Of a DNA stretch of 64,000 bases, positions 1 through 7,724 are shown piece by piece (position 1 is the first letter of the stretch; every line of letters begins with the position of its first letter). The translations under genes and the position numbers were made by a program. Source of the stretch: Rhizobiaceae bacterium (lineage in GTDB: Bacteria; Pseudomonadota; Alphaproteobacteria; Rhizobiales; Rhizobiaceae); contig JABABQ010000063.1 of the NCBI GenBank assembly GCA_014238155.1, positions 62,001 through 126,000 of the forward strand, written 5' to 3'. Under the pieces are notes generated by a model. It saw only the letters and a list, made by a program, of their open reading frames with translations, was not told the origin of the DNA and made no database searches.

Positions 1-2
1 CC

Positions 3-95
3 GCACTGGCCGCTGGCATCATTAAATCAGCAGCACTGTGCCATACCGGCATGGCCACATTTGCCGAGGCCGCGGTGAGTGGTAAGGATGGATAG
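3..95 (+). CDS. C-terminal tail of an unidentified protein (cut by window start)
   Basis: The frame beginning at base 3 is open from the window edge and ends at TAG 93-95. It gives 30 residues that are mostly Ala, Gly and Ile, then a hydrophilic end (SGKDG). The other two plus frames stop within the same stretch. The composition looks coding, but the piece is too short to assign a family. No terminator is visible after it. Confidence 0.4.
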   Translation, partial: ALAAGIIKSAALCHTGMATFAEAAVSGKDG

Positions 96-214
96 GACCA
101 AGCGTTCAACTGTCCACACAGTTTGGTGAGACTGAGCTCAAAACCAACGACGCCTTGCTGAAAAAGACTTAAACTTACCATTCCATTCCATTGCACTTGC
201 AGGAGATTGTTGAG

Positions 215-286
215 ATGCAGCAGGTATCATCGATCAATTGGGGAAACCTGATGAGTATTGCATCAAACAACGGTAAAGGAACGTAG
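215..286 (+). CDS. possible 23-residue leader ORF before the ASCH gene
   Basis: ATG at 215 follows an AGGAG ribosome-binding sequence at 201-205. The frame runs 23 codons to TAG 284-286, two bases before the TTG start of the ASCH-domain gene. The ribosome-binding site is better than the one before the downstream TTG. This suggests a leader peptide that could feed ribosomes to the next gene by translational coupling. It could also be chance, because short frames are common. I recognise no homology. Confidence 0.3.
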   Translation: MQQVSSINWGNLMSIASNNGKGT

Positions 287-288
287 AA

Positions 289-615
289 TTGCAATCACTC
301 AGGGTTCTAGGCCGGTTGTATCCAGATGTTCTTTCGGGAGCAAAAACATCAACAATTCGATGGAGTGAATCACGAATGAACATAGGCCCGATGCTTTTCA
401 TCCATCACGAAGATCCAGACCATCAAGTTGTCGTCAATGTAACGAAATGTACTGATTTGCGCTTATCGGACGCGGCTGCGTTGATTGGCCGTGAAGAGGA
501 ATGGCCGGATGCAGTTATGCTCAAGGGTATGAGAGCCATCTATCCCGAAATCCAACTTGATAGTATCGTTCAAGTTATTGAGTTCGACGCTCCTGATAGC
601 GGAGTAGGCGCATAA
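289..615 (+). CDS. ASCH-domain protein
   Basis: The product is a 108-residue protein that looks like a stand-alone ASCH domain. The family signature GxKxxTxR is present as G17, K19, T22 and R24, after a short N-terminal strand (LRVLGRLYPDVLSG). ASCH domains resemble PUA folds and are thought to bind RNA or nucleotides; the specific substrate here is unknown. The start is TTG at 289, with a purine-rich stretch (AAAGGAA) just upstream. A 23-codon ORF ends two bases before it, and the following cytochrome gene begins two bases after its stop, so the two genes may be cotranscribed. Confidence 0.7.
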   Translation: MQSLRVLGRLYPDVLSGAKTSTIRWSESRMNIGPMLFIHHEDPDHQVVVNVTKCTDLRLSDAAALIGREEEWPDAVMLKGMRAIYPEIQLDSIVQVIEFDAPDSGVGA

Positions 616-617
616 TC

Positions 618-1310
618 GTGGAACAGATAAGTGATAATCAGAAAATGTCCTTATGGCATCTAAGTCTTAGAAATTGTGTGGTGTGGGAACCCGTTACACT
701 ATCGATGATATGCAAGACTCTTTGTCTGGGTCTGTTTTTATCTCTGGCGACTCACCCTTCGCTTGCGCAAGAGGATGCGGAGACTGCGCATATTGCCGTC
801 AAAAATCCGGCAGACTTATCGCACCAGGAAGCCAACAAAATTTATGACGCGCTCAAAGCCACGCTTGATGAGCGATATTCCGTTTCGAACATGGAGTTGA
901 TTGCCGGATATCAAGATTGGAAACGATACAATTCTGCACCCTATCTGTCGGCCACCCACGGACAACGTTTCGTCAATAATTATGCCAATGATCTGGGGCA
1001 CGACTACGGCAAGCTGAAAAATGGACAGGTGTATCCACCGGGCACTGTTTTCGCCAAGGACACCATCACCGTGACTTCAGAAGGCAAAACGTTTCCCGGT
1101 GCCATGTTTGTGATGAAAAAGCTGGCCCCCGGGACAAATCCTGATACCGCTGACTGGCGCTATGTCATGGTCATCCCTGACGGCACCGTTTTTGGAGATA
1201 CGACCGGCGATGAACCTGAGCTTGTAGATTATTGCCACGCCTGCCACATCAGCCGTGCCAATCGCGATTATGTTTTCTATATCCCGAAAGATTATCGACT
1301 AGCGCAATAG
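618..1310 (+). CDS. cytochrome P460-family c-type heme protein
   Basis: This is a periplasmic protein with a single heme-attachment motif CxxCH near its C-terminus (C206, C209, H210 counted from GTG 618). The preceding region (KNGQVYPPGTVFAKDT, then FPGAMFVMKK and DWRYVMVIPDG) fits the cytochrome P460 / P460-like domain. Family members include enzymes that oxidise hydroxylamine, and others of unknown role. The first 29 residues are not needed: the ATG at 705 begins a good signal peptide ending near SLA-Q at residues 48-51, and is the likelier start. Without that choice the signal sequence would be internal. It faces the histidine kinase tail-to-tail. Confidence 0.75.
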   Translation: MEQISDNQKMSLWHLSLRNCVVWEPVTLSMICKTLCLGLFLSLATHPSLAQEDAETAHIAVKNPADLSHQEANKIYDALKATLDERYSVSNMELIAGYQDWKRYNSAPYLSATHGQRFVNNYANDLGHDYGKLKNGQVYPPGTVFAKDTITVTSEGKTFPGAMFVMKKLAPGTNPDTADWRYVMVIPDGTVFGDTTGDEPELVDYCHACHISRANRDYVFYIPKDYRLAQ

Positions 1311-1334
1311 CGATCACAGTGATTGCAGAGACGC

Positions 1335-2915
1335 TCAATCGCCCATCTGTGGGGCCTGGACCTTGCGACGGACGTTGGAGAAACTGTTGATCCGGCTTTG
1401 CTTTTGACCTTCTACCGGGATGACCGGAAGCTTTTCCATAACCCTACTTTTTGGGAATGTCGCGATGACTTCCGTGCCTTCACGCAATTTGCTTTTCAGA
1501 TCAAAGCTGCCTTCGTGCATGTGAACCAGGGCCTGAACTATTGGCAGGCCCAGTCCGGTACCCTGTTCGGCAGACTTTATGGCAATCGATCCCTGACCAA
1601 AGGATGATAGGACGATTGGAATTTCATCTTCGGGAATGCCCGGGCCTGTGTCTTTCACCGATACGTACTGGCCTCCACCAGCGGTCCATCCGACTTTCAG
1701 CCAGATCGTACCACCAGATGGTGTAAATTTCAGCGCGTTGGACAACAGGTTCAGGATCACCTGACGAACTGACCGTGCATCGGCCCAGAGTTGCGGCAGT
1801 TCCGGCTGGATTTGCGTAACAATCGTCACTCTTTTTTCGGCCGCCTTCAGCTTCATCATCTGCTGCGATTCATCTGCCGCATGAGCCAGGCTCGTCGCTT
1901 CTTCATTGAGTTCGTAACGGCCAGCTTCAACTCGCGAAAGATCCAGGATTTCGTTGATCAGCTTGAGAAGGTGGCTGCCTGAGCGATGGATATCTCCCAG
2001 ATATTCCTTGTAGTGATCGTTATCGATGGGTCCCATGACTTCGTTGGTCATCACTTCCGAAAATCCCAGAATCGCGTTCAGTGGCGTTCTGAGTTCGTGG
2101 CTCATGGTTGCCAGAAAGCGAGACTTGGCAAGATTGGATTCTTCTGCCCGCCTTCGGGCTTCATCGGAAATACTGTGTGAGGCTTCCAGTTCCATAACCA
2201 ATTGATCGCGTTCCGCACGAGCTGTGAGATAGTCGATATAAGCATTGCGCATGGTGTTGGCGATAAAGTGAAAAAACAACAATACCGCAAATCCCAATGC
2301 GGCAACCGCAAGATGTTGCGTCGAAAAGCTCGAAAACAGCAACACTGATGGTGCCAGGACCGAAGGGGCAGATTCAATGATCACGCCATAAGTCAGAAAG
2401 CGGGACTGGAGAAGTGACATGCCGCAAACCAGCATTACCATCGCCAAAGTGATGGTCGGTGCACTCCCAGGTGTCCCATGCGCAGACAACATAACCACCA
2501 GCCCCGCCCAGACGAACCCAGTCAGAAAACGCATCAGCACAAATCGGTTTTCCCATTTGCTGGCGATCCGTTCTTTCGGTTCGGCTTTGAGATAGGATGT
2601 CGCAAGATGATAACCAATTGTGGTCAACGCAAAACCAATACAAAGCCAGATGCCTATGGTTGTTTTTGGCAGATAGTATTGTCCAGTCAAAGCTGTCAGA
2701 GCAAAGACAATTAGTTGCACCAGTACGGTCGACTTTTGGTGCTTGGCATGGCGTGTCAGGATATCAATTTCGAAACCGGTGGAATTTCTTGCACCACCAC
2801 GAGACCCCATTCCTGCGCGCAAGTGTTTTACAGCCTGCCTGGACTTTGATCCAGCATGAGCAACTCTGCGTTCAACAATGGTCTTGTCGTGATTTTTCTG
2901 GGCCTGCACGGACAT
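1335..2915 (-). CDS. membrane-bound sensor histidine kinase (PleC/DivJ-like)
   Basis: The product is a 526-residue orphan histidine kinase. A basic N-terminus of about 60 residues precedes roughly five or six hydrophobic segments (residues 62-220). A short coiled stretch then leads to the HisKA domain with H-box SHELRTP and phosphoacceptor H273. The ATPase domain follows, with N-box (NLLSNALKF), G1 (DTGPGIP) and G2 (GTGLGL). The sequence around the H-box (NAILGFSEVM, LINEILDLSRVEAGRY) is typical of alphaproteobacterial kinases that feed DivK/CtrA-type pathways, but the partner is not shown. No response regulator lies next to it. It is divergent from the nuclease gene, with a palindrome between them. 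Confidence 0.85.
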   Translation of the reverse strand: MSVQAQKNHDKTIVERRVAHAGSKSRQAVKHLRAGMGSRGGARNSTGFEIDILTRHAKHQKSTVLVQLIVFALTALTGQYYLPKTTIGIWLCIGFALTTIGYHLATSYLKAEPKERIASKWENRFVLMRFLTGFVWAGLVVMLSAHGTPGSAPTITLAMVMLVCGMSLLQSRFLTYGVIIESAPSVLAPSVLLFSSFSTQHLAVAALGFAVLLFFHFIANTMRNAYIDYLTARAERDQLVMELEASHSISDEARRRAEESNLAKSRFLATMSHELRTPLNAILGFSEVMTNEVMGPIDNDHYKEYLGDIHRSGSHLLKLINEILDLSRVEAGRYELNEEATSLAHAADESQQMMKLKAAEKRVTIVTQIQPELPQLWADARSVRQVILNLLSNALKFTPSGGTIWLKVGWTAGGGQYVSVKDTGPGIPEDEIPIVLSSFGQGSIAIKSAEQGTGLGLPIVQALVHMHEGSFDLKSKLREGTEVIATFPKSRVMEKLPVIPVEGQKQSRINSFSNVRRKVQAPQMGD

Positions 2916-2995
2916 GATACTTAATCGGCAAGTGGGTAAAAACTGATGACTGAGCCCATTGTCCTACGAGGATGGAAAATTTTGCGTTAACGTGA

Positions 2996-3010
2996 CGTGA
3001 AAATTTCACG
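2996..3010. promoter_or_regulatory. 15-bp palindrome between divergent kinase and nuclease genes
   Basis: CGTGAAA and TTTCACG flank a central A, making a perfect 7+1+7 palindrome. It lies 20 bases before the nuclease ATG and about 80 bases before the kinase start. Position and symmetry suit a dimeric repressor site, but no regulator is identified. Confidence 0.35.
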
Positions 3011-3030
3011 ATTTATGGATTGAGGTGTTT

Positions 3031-3642
3031 ATGGCCGCACAAACCGCACAACACCGCAGCCGTGGCCGCCCTCGCCGCCGCCCTCGCCGTAATGGCTGGG
3101 GAGGGCCGGGGATCACGTTGGTGGGATTTGCTGCACTGACGGCGATTATTGTGTGGTTGGATGGCACCGGCGGCGGCAGTACGGCACTGTCTGGCCCGGC
3201 CAAAGTGGTTGACGGCGACAGTCTGGAAATTCGCGGCAACCGGGTTCGTCTGTTGGGCATAGATGCACCGGAACTGACGCAATTATGCCAACGCGATGCT
3301 ACAAGTTGGCCGTGCGGACGGGACTCGCGTTCTGCGTTGCGACAACTTGTTGGTAATTTCGAAGTTCAGTGCCAATCCCATGGTCAGGACCGATATCAAC
3401 GCCTGCTGGCTACCTGTGTTGTCAATGGTGTTGAAATCAACGCTCGTCTGGTCGAATTGGGATGGGCGACAGATTTTGGTGGCTATTCAAGTGAAGAAGG
3501 GCTGGCGCGTCGCAACAGGGTCGGAATATGGGCCGGTCAATTTGAAGCGCCCGAGGAATGGCGCAGGGCCAATCGGTCGCAATCAGACGCGACACCTGTT
3601 ATCGTCCATAGTTGGTGGAAGCGTCTGTGGGCCAGGTTTTAG
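3031..3642 (+). CDS. membrane-anchored thermonuclease (SNase-like) family protein
   Basis: The protein carries an N-terminal basic tract rich in Arg (about 20 residues), one transmembrane segment (ITLVGFAALTAIIVWL) and then a staphylococcal-nuclease-like domain. Recognisable elements are the VVDGDSL start, RLLGIDAPE with its acidic metal-site residues, and a C-terminal block (INARLVELGWA) that matches the usual SNase helix. The domain would sit outside the cytoplasm. ATG at 3031 was chosen over GTG 3025 because GAGGTG at 3022-3027 serves as its ribosome-binding site. It is a phosphodiesterase by family; the substrate is not known. Confidence 0.8.
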   Translation: MAAQTAQHRSRGRPRRRPRRNGWGGPGITLVGFAALTAIIVWLDGTGGGSTALSGPAKVVDGDSLEIRGNRVRLLGIDAPELTQLCQRDATSWPCGRDSRSALRQLVGNFEVQCQSHGQDRYQRLLATCVVNGVEINARLVELGWATDFGGYSSEEGLARRNRVGIWAGQFEAPEEWRRANRSQSDATPVIVHSWWKRLWARF

Positions 3643-3663
3643 ATTGCAGGAGGTAAATCACTT

Positions 3664-4275
3664 ATGAAGCTACTGGATGGCGGCAGGGCACCCAATCCGC
3701 GCAGGGTTCGTGTGTTTATGGCCGAAAAAGGCATCAAAGTTCCAATAGAGTCCATCGACATGTCCGCAATGGAGCACAAAAGCGAAACCGTCACGGAACA
3801 CAATAGACTTCAGAGATTGCCGGTTCTGATTTTGGATGATGGAACCGCACTGACGGAGAGCGTAGCTATTTGTCGCTATTTTGAAGAGATACACCCTCAG
3901 CCGCCGCTGATGGGTATCGATGCCGTGGACAAGGCCCGCGTTGAAATGTGGCAGAGACGCATGGAAATGCATTTGCTGTTGCTTGTCGCCAATGTGTTTC
4001 GCCACGCCCATCCGGCAATGGCGACATGGGAAGTGCCGCAAATCAAGGAGTTCAGTGATGCCAACAGACCCAAGGTTCTCGCTTCTTTGGTTTGGCTCAA
4101 TGATGAATTGGAGCATCGCCCCTTTATTGCCGGAGAGCGATACACAATCGCCGACATTACAGCGATGATTGCCCTGGATTTTATGAAACCGGCGAGGCTG
4201 GAAATTCCTGTGGAACTGACCCATCTGCTTGACTGGTACAAACGCGTAAAAGCACGCCCTTCTTCCAATGCATAA
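3664..4275 (+). CDS. glutathione S-transferase family protein
   Basis: This 203-residue protein has the two-domain GST layout. The N-terminal thioredoxin-like half contains the cis-Pro region (LQRLPVLILDDG) and the glutathione-binding TESVAICRYFEE. The helical C-terminal half contains FIAGERYTIADITAMIALDF, the conserved N-capping box of the family. A strong AGGAGGT precedes the ATG. GSTs conjugate or reduce electrophiles with glutathione; substrate class cannot be told. It follows the nuclease by 21 bases and may share its transcript. Confidence 0.88.
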   Translation: MKLLDGGRAPNPRRVRVFMAEKGIKVPIESIDMSAMEHKSETVTEHNRLQRLPVLILDDGTALTESVAICRYFEEIHPQPPLMGIDAVDKARVEMWQRRMEMHLLLLVANVFRHAHPAMATWEVPQIKEFSDANRPKVLASLVWLNDELEHRPFIAGERYTIADITAMIALDFMKPARLEIPVELTHLLDWYKRVKARPSSNA

Positions 4276-4322
4276 TAGTTATAAATCAATAGATTATTAA
4301 AGTTTTTTAAAGTAAAATATTA

Positions 4323-4955
4323 ATGAAAAACGACACGGCGCCTGCACTCAGGAAATTGGCTGGGGAAATTGATCGGTGCACAATCTGCGTCGATCATCCT
4401 CTCGGAACACCTTTGCCTCACATACCTCGGCCGGTTGTTCGCTTGTCGGCCACTGCGCGGTTGTGCATTGCCGGTCAGGCGCCAGGATTGCGGGTCCATG
4501 AGAGCGGAAAGCCGTTCACGGACCCGTCGGGGGACCGCCTTCGAGACTGGATGCAGGTATCAGATGAAGAATTCTATGATTCAAATCGCCTGGCGATTGT
4601 GCCAATGGGTTTCTGTTTTCCAGGCTATGATGCAAAGAAAAGCGACCTGCCCCCCCGTAGGGAATGCGTTCAGGCTTGGCATGGGCGGATATTTGAATTG
4701 ATGCCGCAACTGGAGCTGATTCTGGTCATTGGTCAATATGCACAGGCCTATCATATGGGTGACGCGCGGCGCAAAACTCTGACCGAAACGGTGGCAAACT
4801 GGCAGGAAACCTTCAACGAGGACAGACACCCCAAAGTACTGCCGCTACCACATCCTTCCTGGCGCAATACCGGGTGGTTGAAGAAGAATTTATGGTTTGA
4901 TGACCAGGTTCTGCCGATCCTTAGGCGGGAAGTAGACCGACTCATCAGAGAATAA
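4323..4955 (+). CDS. uracil-DNA glycosylase superfamily protein
   Basis: The 210-residue product fits the UDG superfamily. An N-terminal pair of cysteines (CTICVDHP) recalls part of the iron-sulfur ligand set of family 4/5 enzymes. GQAPG stands where the catalytic-loop GEAPG motif usually is. The C-terminal LPLPHPSWRN corresponds to the DNA-intercalating HPS loop. The expected role is removal of uracil or related bases in base-excision repair. The Gln in GQAPG and the absence of an obvious full four-cysteine set make this a divergent member, so activity is inferred only. The region before the ATG is very AT-rich with no clear ribosome-binding site. Confidence 0.7.
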   Translation: MKNDTAPALRKLAGEIDRCTICVDHPLGTPLPHIPRPVVRLSATARLCIAGQAPGLRVHESGKPFTDPSGDRLRDWMQVSDEEFYDSNRLAIVPMGFCFPGYDAKKSDLPPRRECVQAWHGRIFELMPQLELILVIGQYAQAYHMGDARRKTLTETVANWQETFNEDRHPKVLPLPHPSWRNTGWLKKNLWFDDQVLPILRREVDRLIRE

Positions 4956-5062
4956 TATTGCGCGAGTCGGGGGGAACTTGCGCCGAACGAGAAATGATCC
5001 TATTTGAAATGCTTGAATTGTGGAATACAAATCCGCAAGCGCTTGATATGAGGCCTTAACTA

Positions 5063-5530
5063 ATGGATCGCATCGATAAACGCATACTCACGTTGCTGCA
5101 ACAAGACGCTACCACGCCAGTTGCAGAGCTTGGCAAAAAGGTTGGTCTGTCGACCACTCCCTGCTGGCGACGTATCCAAAAGCTTGAGGAGGATGGCGTA
5201 ATTACCAAACGGGTGGCGGTTCTTGATCCGGCGTCGGTTAATGCCAAGGTGACGGTATTCGTTTCAATCCGCACCAATAGCCACAACGCGGAATGGCTGA
5301 AGCGGTTTTCGGAAGTTACCAGCGATTTTCCGGAAGTGGTGGAAATGTATCGTATGAGCGGTGAAGTGGATTATCTGCTGAGGGTCGTCGTGCCGGATAT
5401 TCATGCTTACGATGCATTTTATCAGCGACTTATCAGCAAGGTGGATATCTCCGATGTGAGTTCTTCCTTTGCCATGGAACAGCTGAAATATACGACTCAG
5501 CTCCCACTGGACTATTTACTGGATAACTAG
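5063..5530 (+). CDS. Lrp/AsnC-family transcriptional regulator
   Basis: The 155-residue protein has the classic layout: an N-terminal winged helix-turn-helix (residues 2-60, with ILTLLQQDATTPVAELGKKVGLS), a hinge, and a C-terminal RAM ligand-binding domain (FPEVVEMYRMSGEVDYLLRVVVPD). Family members bind amino acids and form octamers. The target is unknown, but it lies tail-to-tail (10 bases) with the phosphagen kinase gene. That makes an amino-acid-responsive link possible but unproven. The 107-base gap upstream has no clear terminator; Lrp proteins often regulate themselves from such a gap. Confidence 0.9.
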   Translation: MDRIDKRILTLLQQDATTPVAELGKKVGLSTTPCWRRIQKLEEDGVITKRVAVLDPASVNAKVTVFVSIRTNSHNAEWLKRFSEVTSDFPEVVEMYRMSGEVDYLLRVVVPDIHAYDAFYQRLISKVDISDVSSSFAMEQLKYTTQLPLDYLLDN

Positions 5531-5540
5531 AACGCCCTCC

Positions 5541-6641
5541 CTAATCCGAAGCCAAACGCCTCTCAGCTTCAATCAACTGGCCAATTCCCTCATAGAGGCG
5601 AGAGACAATCTCGCCTTCGGTGATGCACAGACGCGCCCGCGGAGATACATCCACTGTACCATCCGCACCAATCGGCGTGTGTTCACCACCCATTCCCCGA
5701 ATTCCAAGGCCAAGGGGCGCAGCGATTTCCTTGACCCGGTCGACCGAACCACCAGCTGTAAGATGGGGCAGGTTCAGGTGTATTGAGGCGCGCATGCCGG
5801 TGCCCAGATTTGTCGGGCAGGTGGTGACTGTGCCGAAATCGTTGGATCGAGCGAACGGACTGTCTGCGCTGCGTTCTATGATCTGCAGCGCTGAATGAAG
5901 CTGATCGAGCACCAGTTTGAGTTTAGTGCCCTTCTTCATACACATAATTCGCAGGTGGTCCTCTTCGCCAACCCAGACTATAAAAGAGTGATCGCGGGTA
6001 AAATAGCAACCGCGTCCATGGGGCCAGTCGCCGGCGATACCGGCAGAAATCAAATAGGGGTCAGCATCCATAGCCTTGAAGATCACGTGGTCGGCGACTA
6101 GCTTTTCATACTCTGGTTTGGTGAGCTGATTTGGATGACCCGGTGTGAGAGATACATAGGTCCCGGCCAACTCAGGATTTGATTGAAGTCGTTCAAAAAC
6201 AGCAGCCATGCGCGTTTCCAGACTTGTGCGATCTTGCAGCGTCATTGCCGAGGTCAGAGGTAAATCAGCAAAATTGCGCCCTACACGAATTCGAAGGGAA
6301 AGCGCCGGCAGACCAAATTTCGTGATATCCAGCATATCCCCTTGGGGAACTGTCCAGTCACTGACATGATGACTTTGGTCATCAATTCCGTGATATCTAG
6401 ATATCGCTTTAGCAAAGAACGGTCGCAATACTTCATAGTCGTCGACCAGACAGGCATAACAGCCCATTTCGCTGTCAGGATTGTCGAGACCGGACCGCAT
6501 GCAGTCCAGCAACCGTTGCTGAAGGCCAGAATCCAGGGAGCCAAAATATTCTGGATCGAAACATTGCACTGCAATATTGGCAGGGTGGCTGGTTTTCAAA
6601 AGGGCAATTTTTTCAACTATCGGGTTCAACTGGTCACGCAA
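5541..6641 (-). CDS. phosphagen (arginine-type) kinase
   Basis: The 366-residue protein is a complete ATP:guanido phosphotransferase, the family of arginine and creatine kinases. The N-terminal helical domain keeps SGLDNPDSEMGCYA and ends in YHG. The catalytic domain keeps SLRIRVGR (nucleotide-binding arginines R117, R119), GEEDHLRI (E226/E227, R231), the reactive-cysteine loop TTCPTNLGTGMR (C275, R284) and IRGMGGEHT (R315, E320). The Glu in GGEHT is the arginine-kinase form; creatine kinases have Val there. The likely reaction is reversible phosphorylation of arginine or another guanidino compound as an ATP buffer. Full length separates it from the shorter protein-arginine kinase McsB. The family is scattered in bacteria, so horizontal origin is likely. 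Confidence 0.9.
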   Translation of the reverse strand: MRDQLNPIVEKIALLKTSHPANIAVQCFDPEYFGSLDSGLQQRLLDCMRSGLDNPDSEMGCYACLVDDYEVLRPFFAKAISRYHGIDDQSHHVSDWTVPQGDMLDITKFGLPALSLRIRVGRNFADLPLTSAMTLQDRTSLETRMAAVFERLQSNPELAGTYVSLTPGHPNQLTKPEYEKLVADHVIFKAMDADPYLISAGIAGDWPHGRGCYFTRDHSFIVWVGEEDHLRIMCMKKGTKLKLVLDQLHSALQIIERSADSPFARSNDFGTVTTCPTNLGTGMRASIHLNLPHLTAGGSVDRVKEIAAPLGLGIRGMGGEHTPIGADGTVDVSPRARLCITEGEIVSRLYEGIGQLIEAERRLASD

Positions 6642-6706
6642 TCAATGGAGAAGTCGTCACACCAGCCTAAACCATTCCTTCAATAGGCGAAACCAGCCCA
6701 CAAATG

Positions 6707-6734
6707 AAAAGGCCGGATCCTGGGACCCGGCCTT
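6707..6734 (-). terminator. Rho-independent terminator of the repeat-protein gene
   Basis: Read on the minus strand, AAGGCCGG and CCGGCCTT form an 8-bp GC-rich stem around a 10-base loop, followed directly by a run of T (TTTT). It lies 27 bases beyond the stop codon of the ten-repeat protein gene, in the right orientation. Confidence 0.75.
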
Positions 6735-6760
6735 GATATCTTGTCTTGATGGGCGTGAGC

Positions 6761-7672
6761 TTAACAGCCGCCTGCAGGTGCGCTGACGCGGATCCAGTCA
6801 GTTCTTCCGTGATTCACCAACACCTTCTCCTTAACCCACTTGTATTTTGCCGGGCTGCGATGAACAATCTTTTGAGCGTGCTGGATCAGAACCTTTTCCT
6901 TGACCCATTTGAAGCGGGCCGGGTGCACAACCTTCTTGCGGCTGCCATGGCGGACCAGAACTGTTTCTTCAACGTGCTTGTATTTTGCCGGGTGCACAAC
7001 CTTGCGGGTCTTGGCTGCGCGCCACAGAACCTTTTCATCAACATAGCTGTATTGGGCTGGAATCTTGCTATAGGACGTCCGTGCATGTCGCACCAGTTTG
7101 CGATGAGCAACGTTCTTGTAAGTGGCAGGATATTTTACCTTGCAGTGAACCGGCTTGCCCCATTTGTCATGTTTGACCGTCCAACCGATACGTTCGGGCG
7201 ATACCATAACCGTTTTGTGGACAGTTTTGTATTTTGCCGGAGTGGTATGAGCAATGCGCTGGCCCTTTGACACCAAAACCTTGCGGGTACGAATTTTATA
7301 TTTTGCCGGTGTTTCATGATAACTCACCTGTTGTGGATGAACCAGGACACGCCGCACACGGGTTTTGTATTTCGCTGGAGTCTCATGATACGACACCCGT
7401 TGCGGGCGTATCTGAACTTTACGTTTTTGAACCGAATAACGGGCAGGAATGTGCTCGACCTGTTTTGACGCATGGTGGACGAGTACCTTGCGTTTAACCC
7501 ACTTGTATTGTGCTGGCTGGTGAACCTTTCTGTAGCACGCAACGGGCTTAGCAGGGCTGTGATAGCTTTTTTGGGTTTCCCAAGCCTGCGCTGAACCAGC
7601 AGCGAGTGTGGCGAGCGCCATCATAGCCGCGCCACCAAAGATAATTCTGTGTAACTTTGTCATTTTGTCCAA
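6761..7672 (-). CDS. secreted basic protein with ten 23-residue repeats
   Basis: The 303-residue product starts with a signal peptide (residues 1-30, ending SAQA) and then consists almost wholly of repeats starting Pro-Ala-x-Tyr/Phe. The prolines fall at 53, 76, 99, 122, 145, 182, 205, 228, 251 and 274. This is exact 23-residue spacing except for one 14-residue insertion after residue 145. A typical unit is PA(K)Y(K)xVxxKVLVxHxxxxVxH. The protein ends PAGGC. It is very rich in Lys, Arg and His and has only three Cys, all after the signal sequence. Similar Tyr-Lys-Thr-Val repeats occur in some bacterial OmpA-type envelope proteins, but no OmpA domain is present here. The function is unknown; a beta-rich periplasmic or surface protein that binds polyanions is a guess. 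A terminator follows. Confidence 0.85.
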   Translation of the reverse strand: MDKMTKLHRIIFGGAAMMALATLAAGSAQAWETQKSYHSPAKPVACYRKVHQPAQYKWVKRKVLVHHASKQVEHIPARYSVQKRKVQIRPQRVSYHETPAKYKTRVRRVLVHPQQVSYHETPAKYKIRTRKVLVSKGQRIAHTTPAKYKTVHKTVMVSPERIGWTVKHDKWGKPVHCKVKYPATYKNVAHRKLVRHARTSYSKIPAQYSYVDEKVLWRAAKTRKVVHPAKYKHVEETVLVRHGSRKKVVHPARFKWVKEKVLIQHAQKIVHRSPAKYKWVKEKVLVNHGRTDWIRVSAPAGGC

Positions 7673-7724
7673 CCTAAAAGCGAAAAAATTCGTTTCTCGG
7701 CAAACAATTTCACATCATGAACAA

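Noticed and set aside
3670-4224. 184-codon minus-strand frame opposite the GST gene
   Set aside because: The plus strand has conserved GST motifs and a strong ribosome-binding site; the antisense frame has neither.
6746-7270. 174-codon plus-strand frame opposite the repeat-protein gene
   Set aside because: Its repetitive Phe/Asn/Leu-rich residues are the complement of the 69-base repeat units. The minus-strand frame has a signal peptide, exact repeats and a terminator.
6761-7672. CRISPR-like tandem repeats
   Set aside because: The period is 69 bases with divergent copies and no unique spacers. The repeats stay in one reading frame and encode protein.
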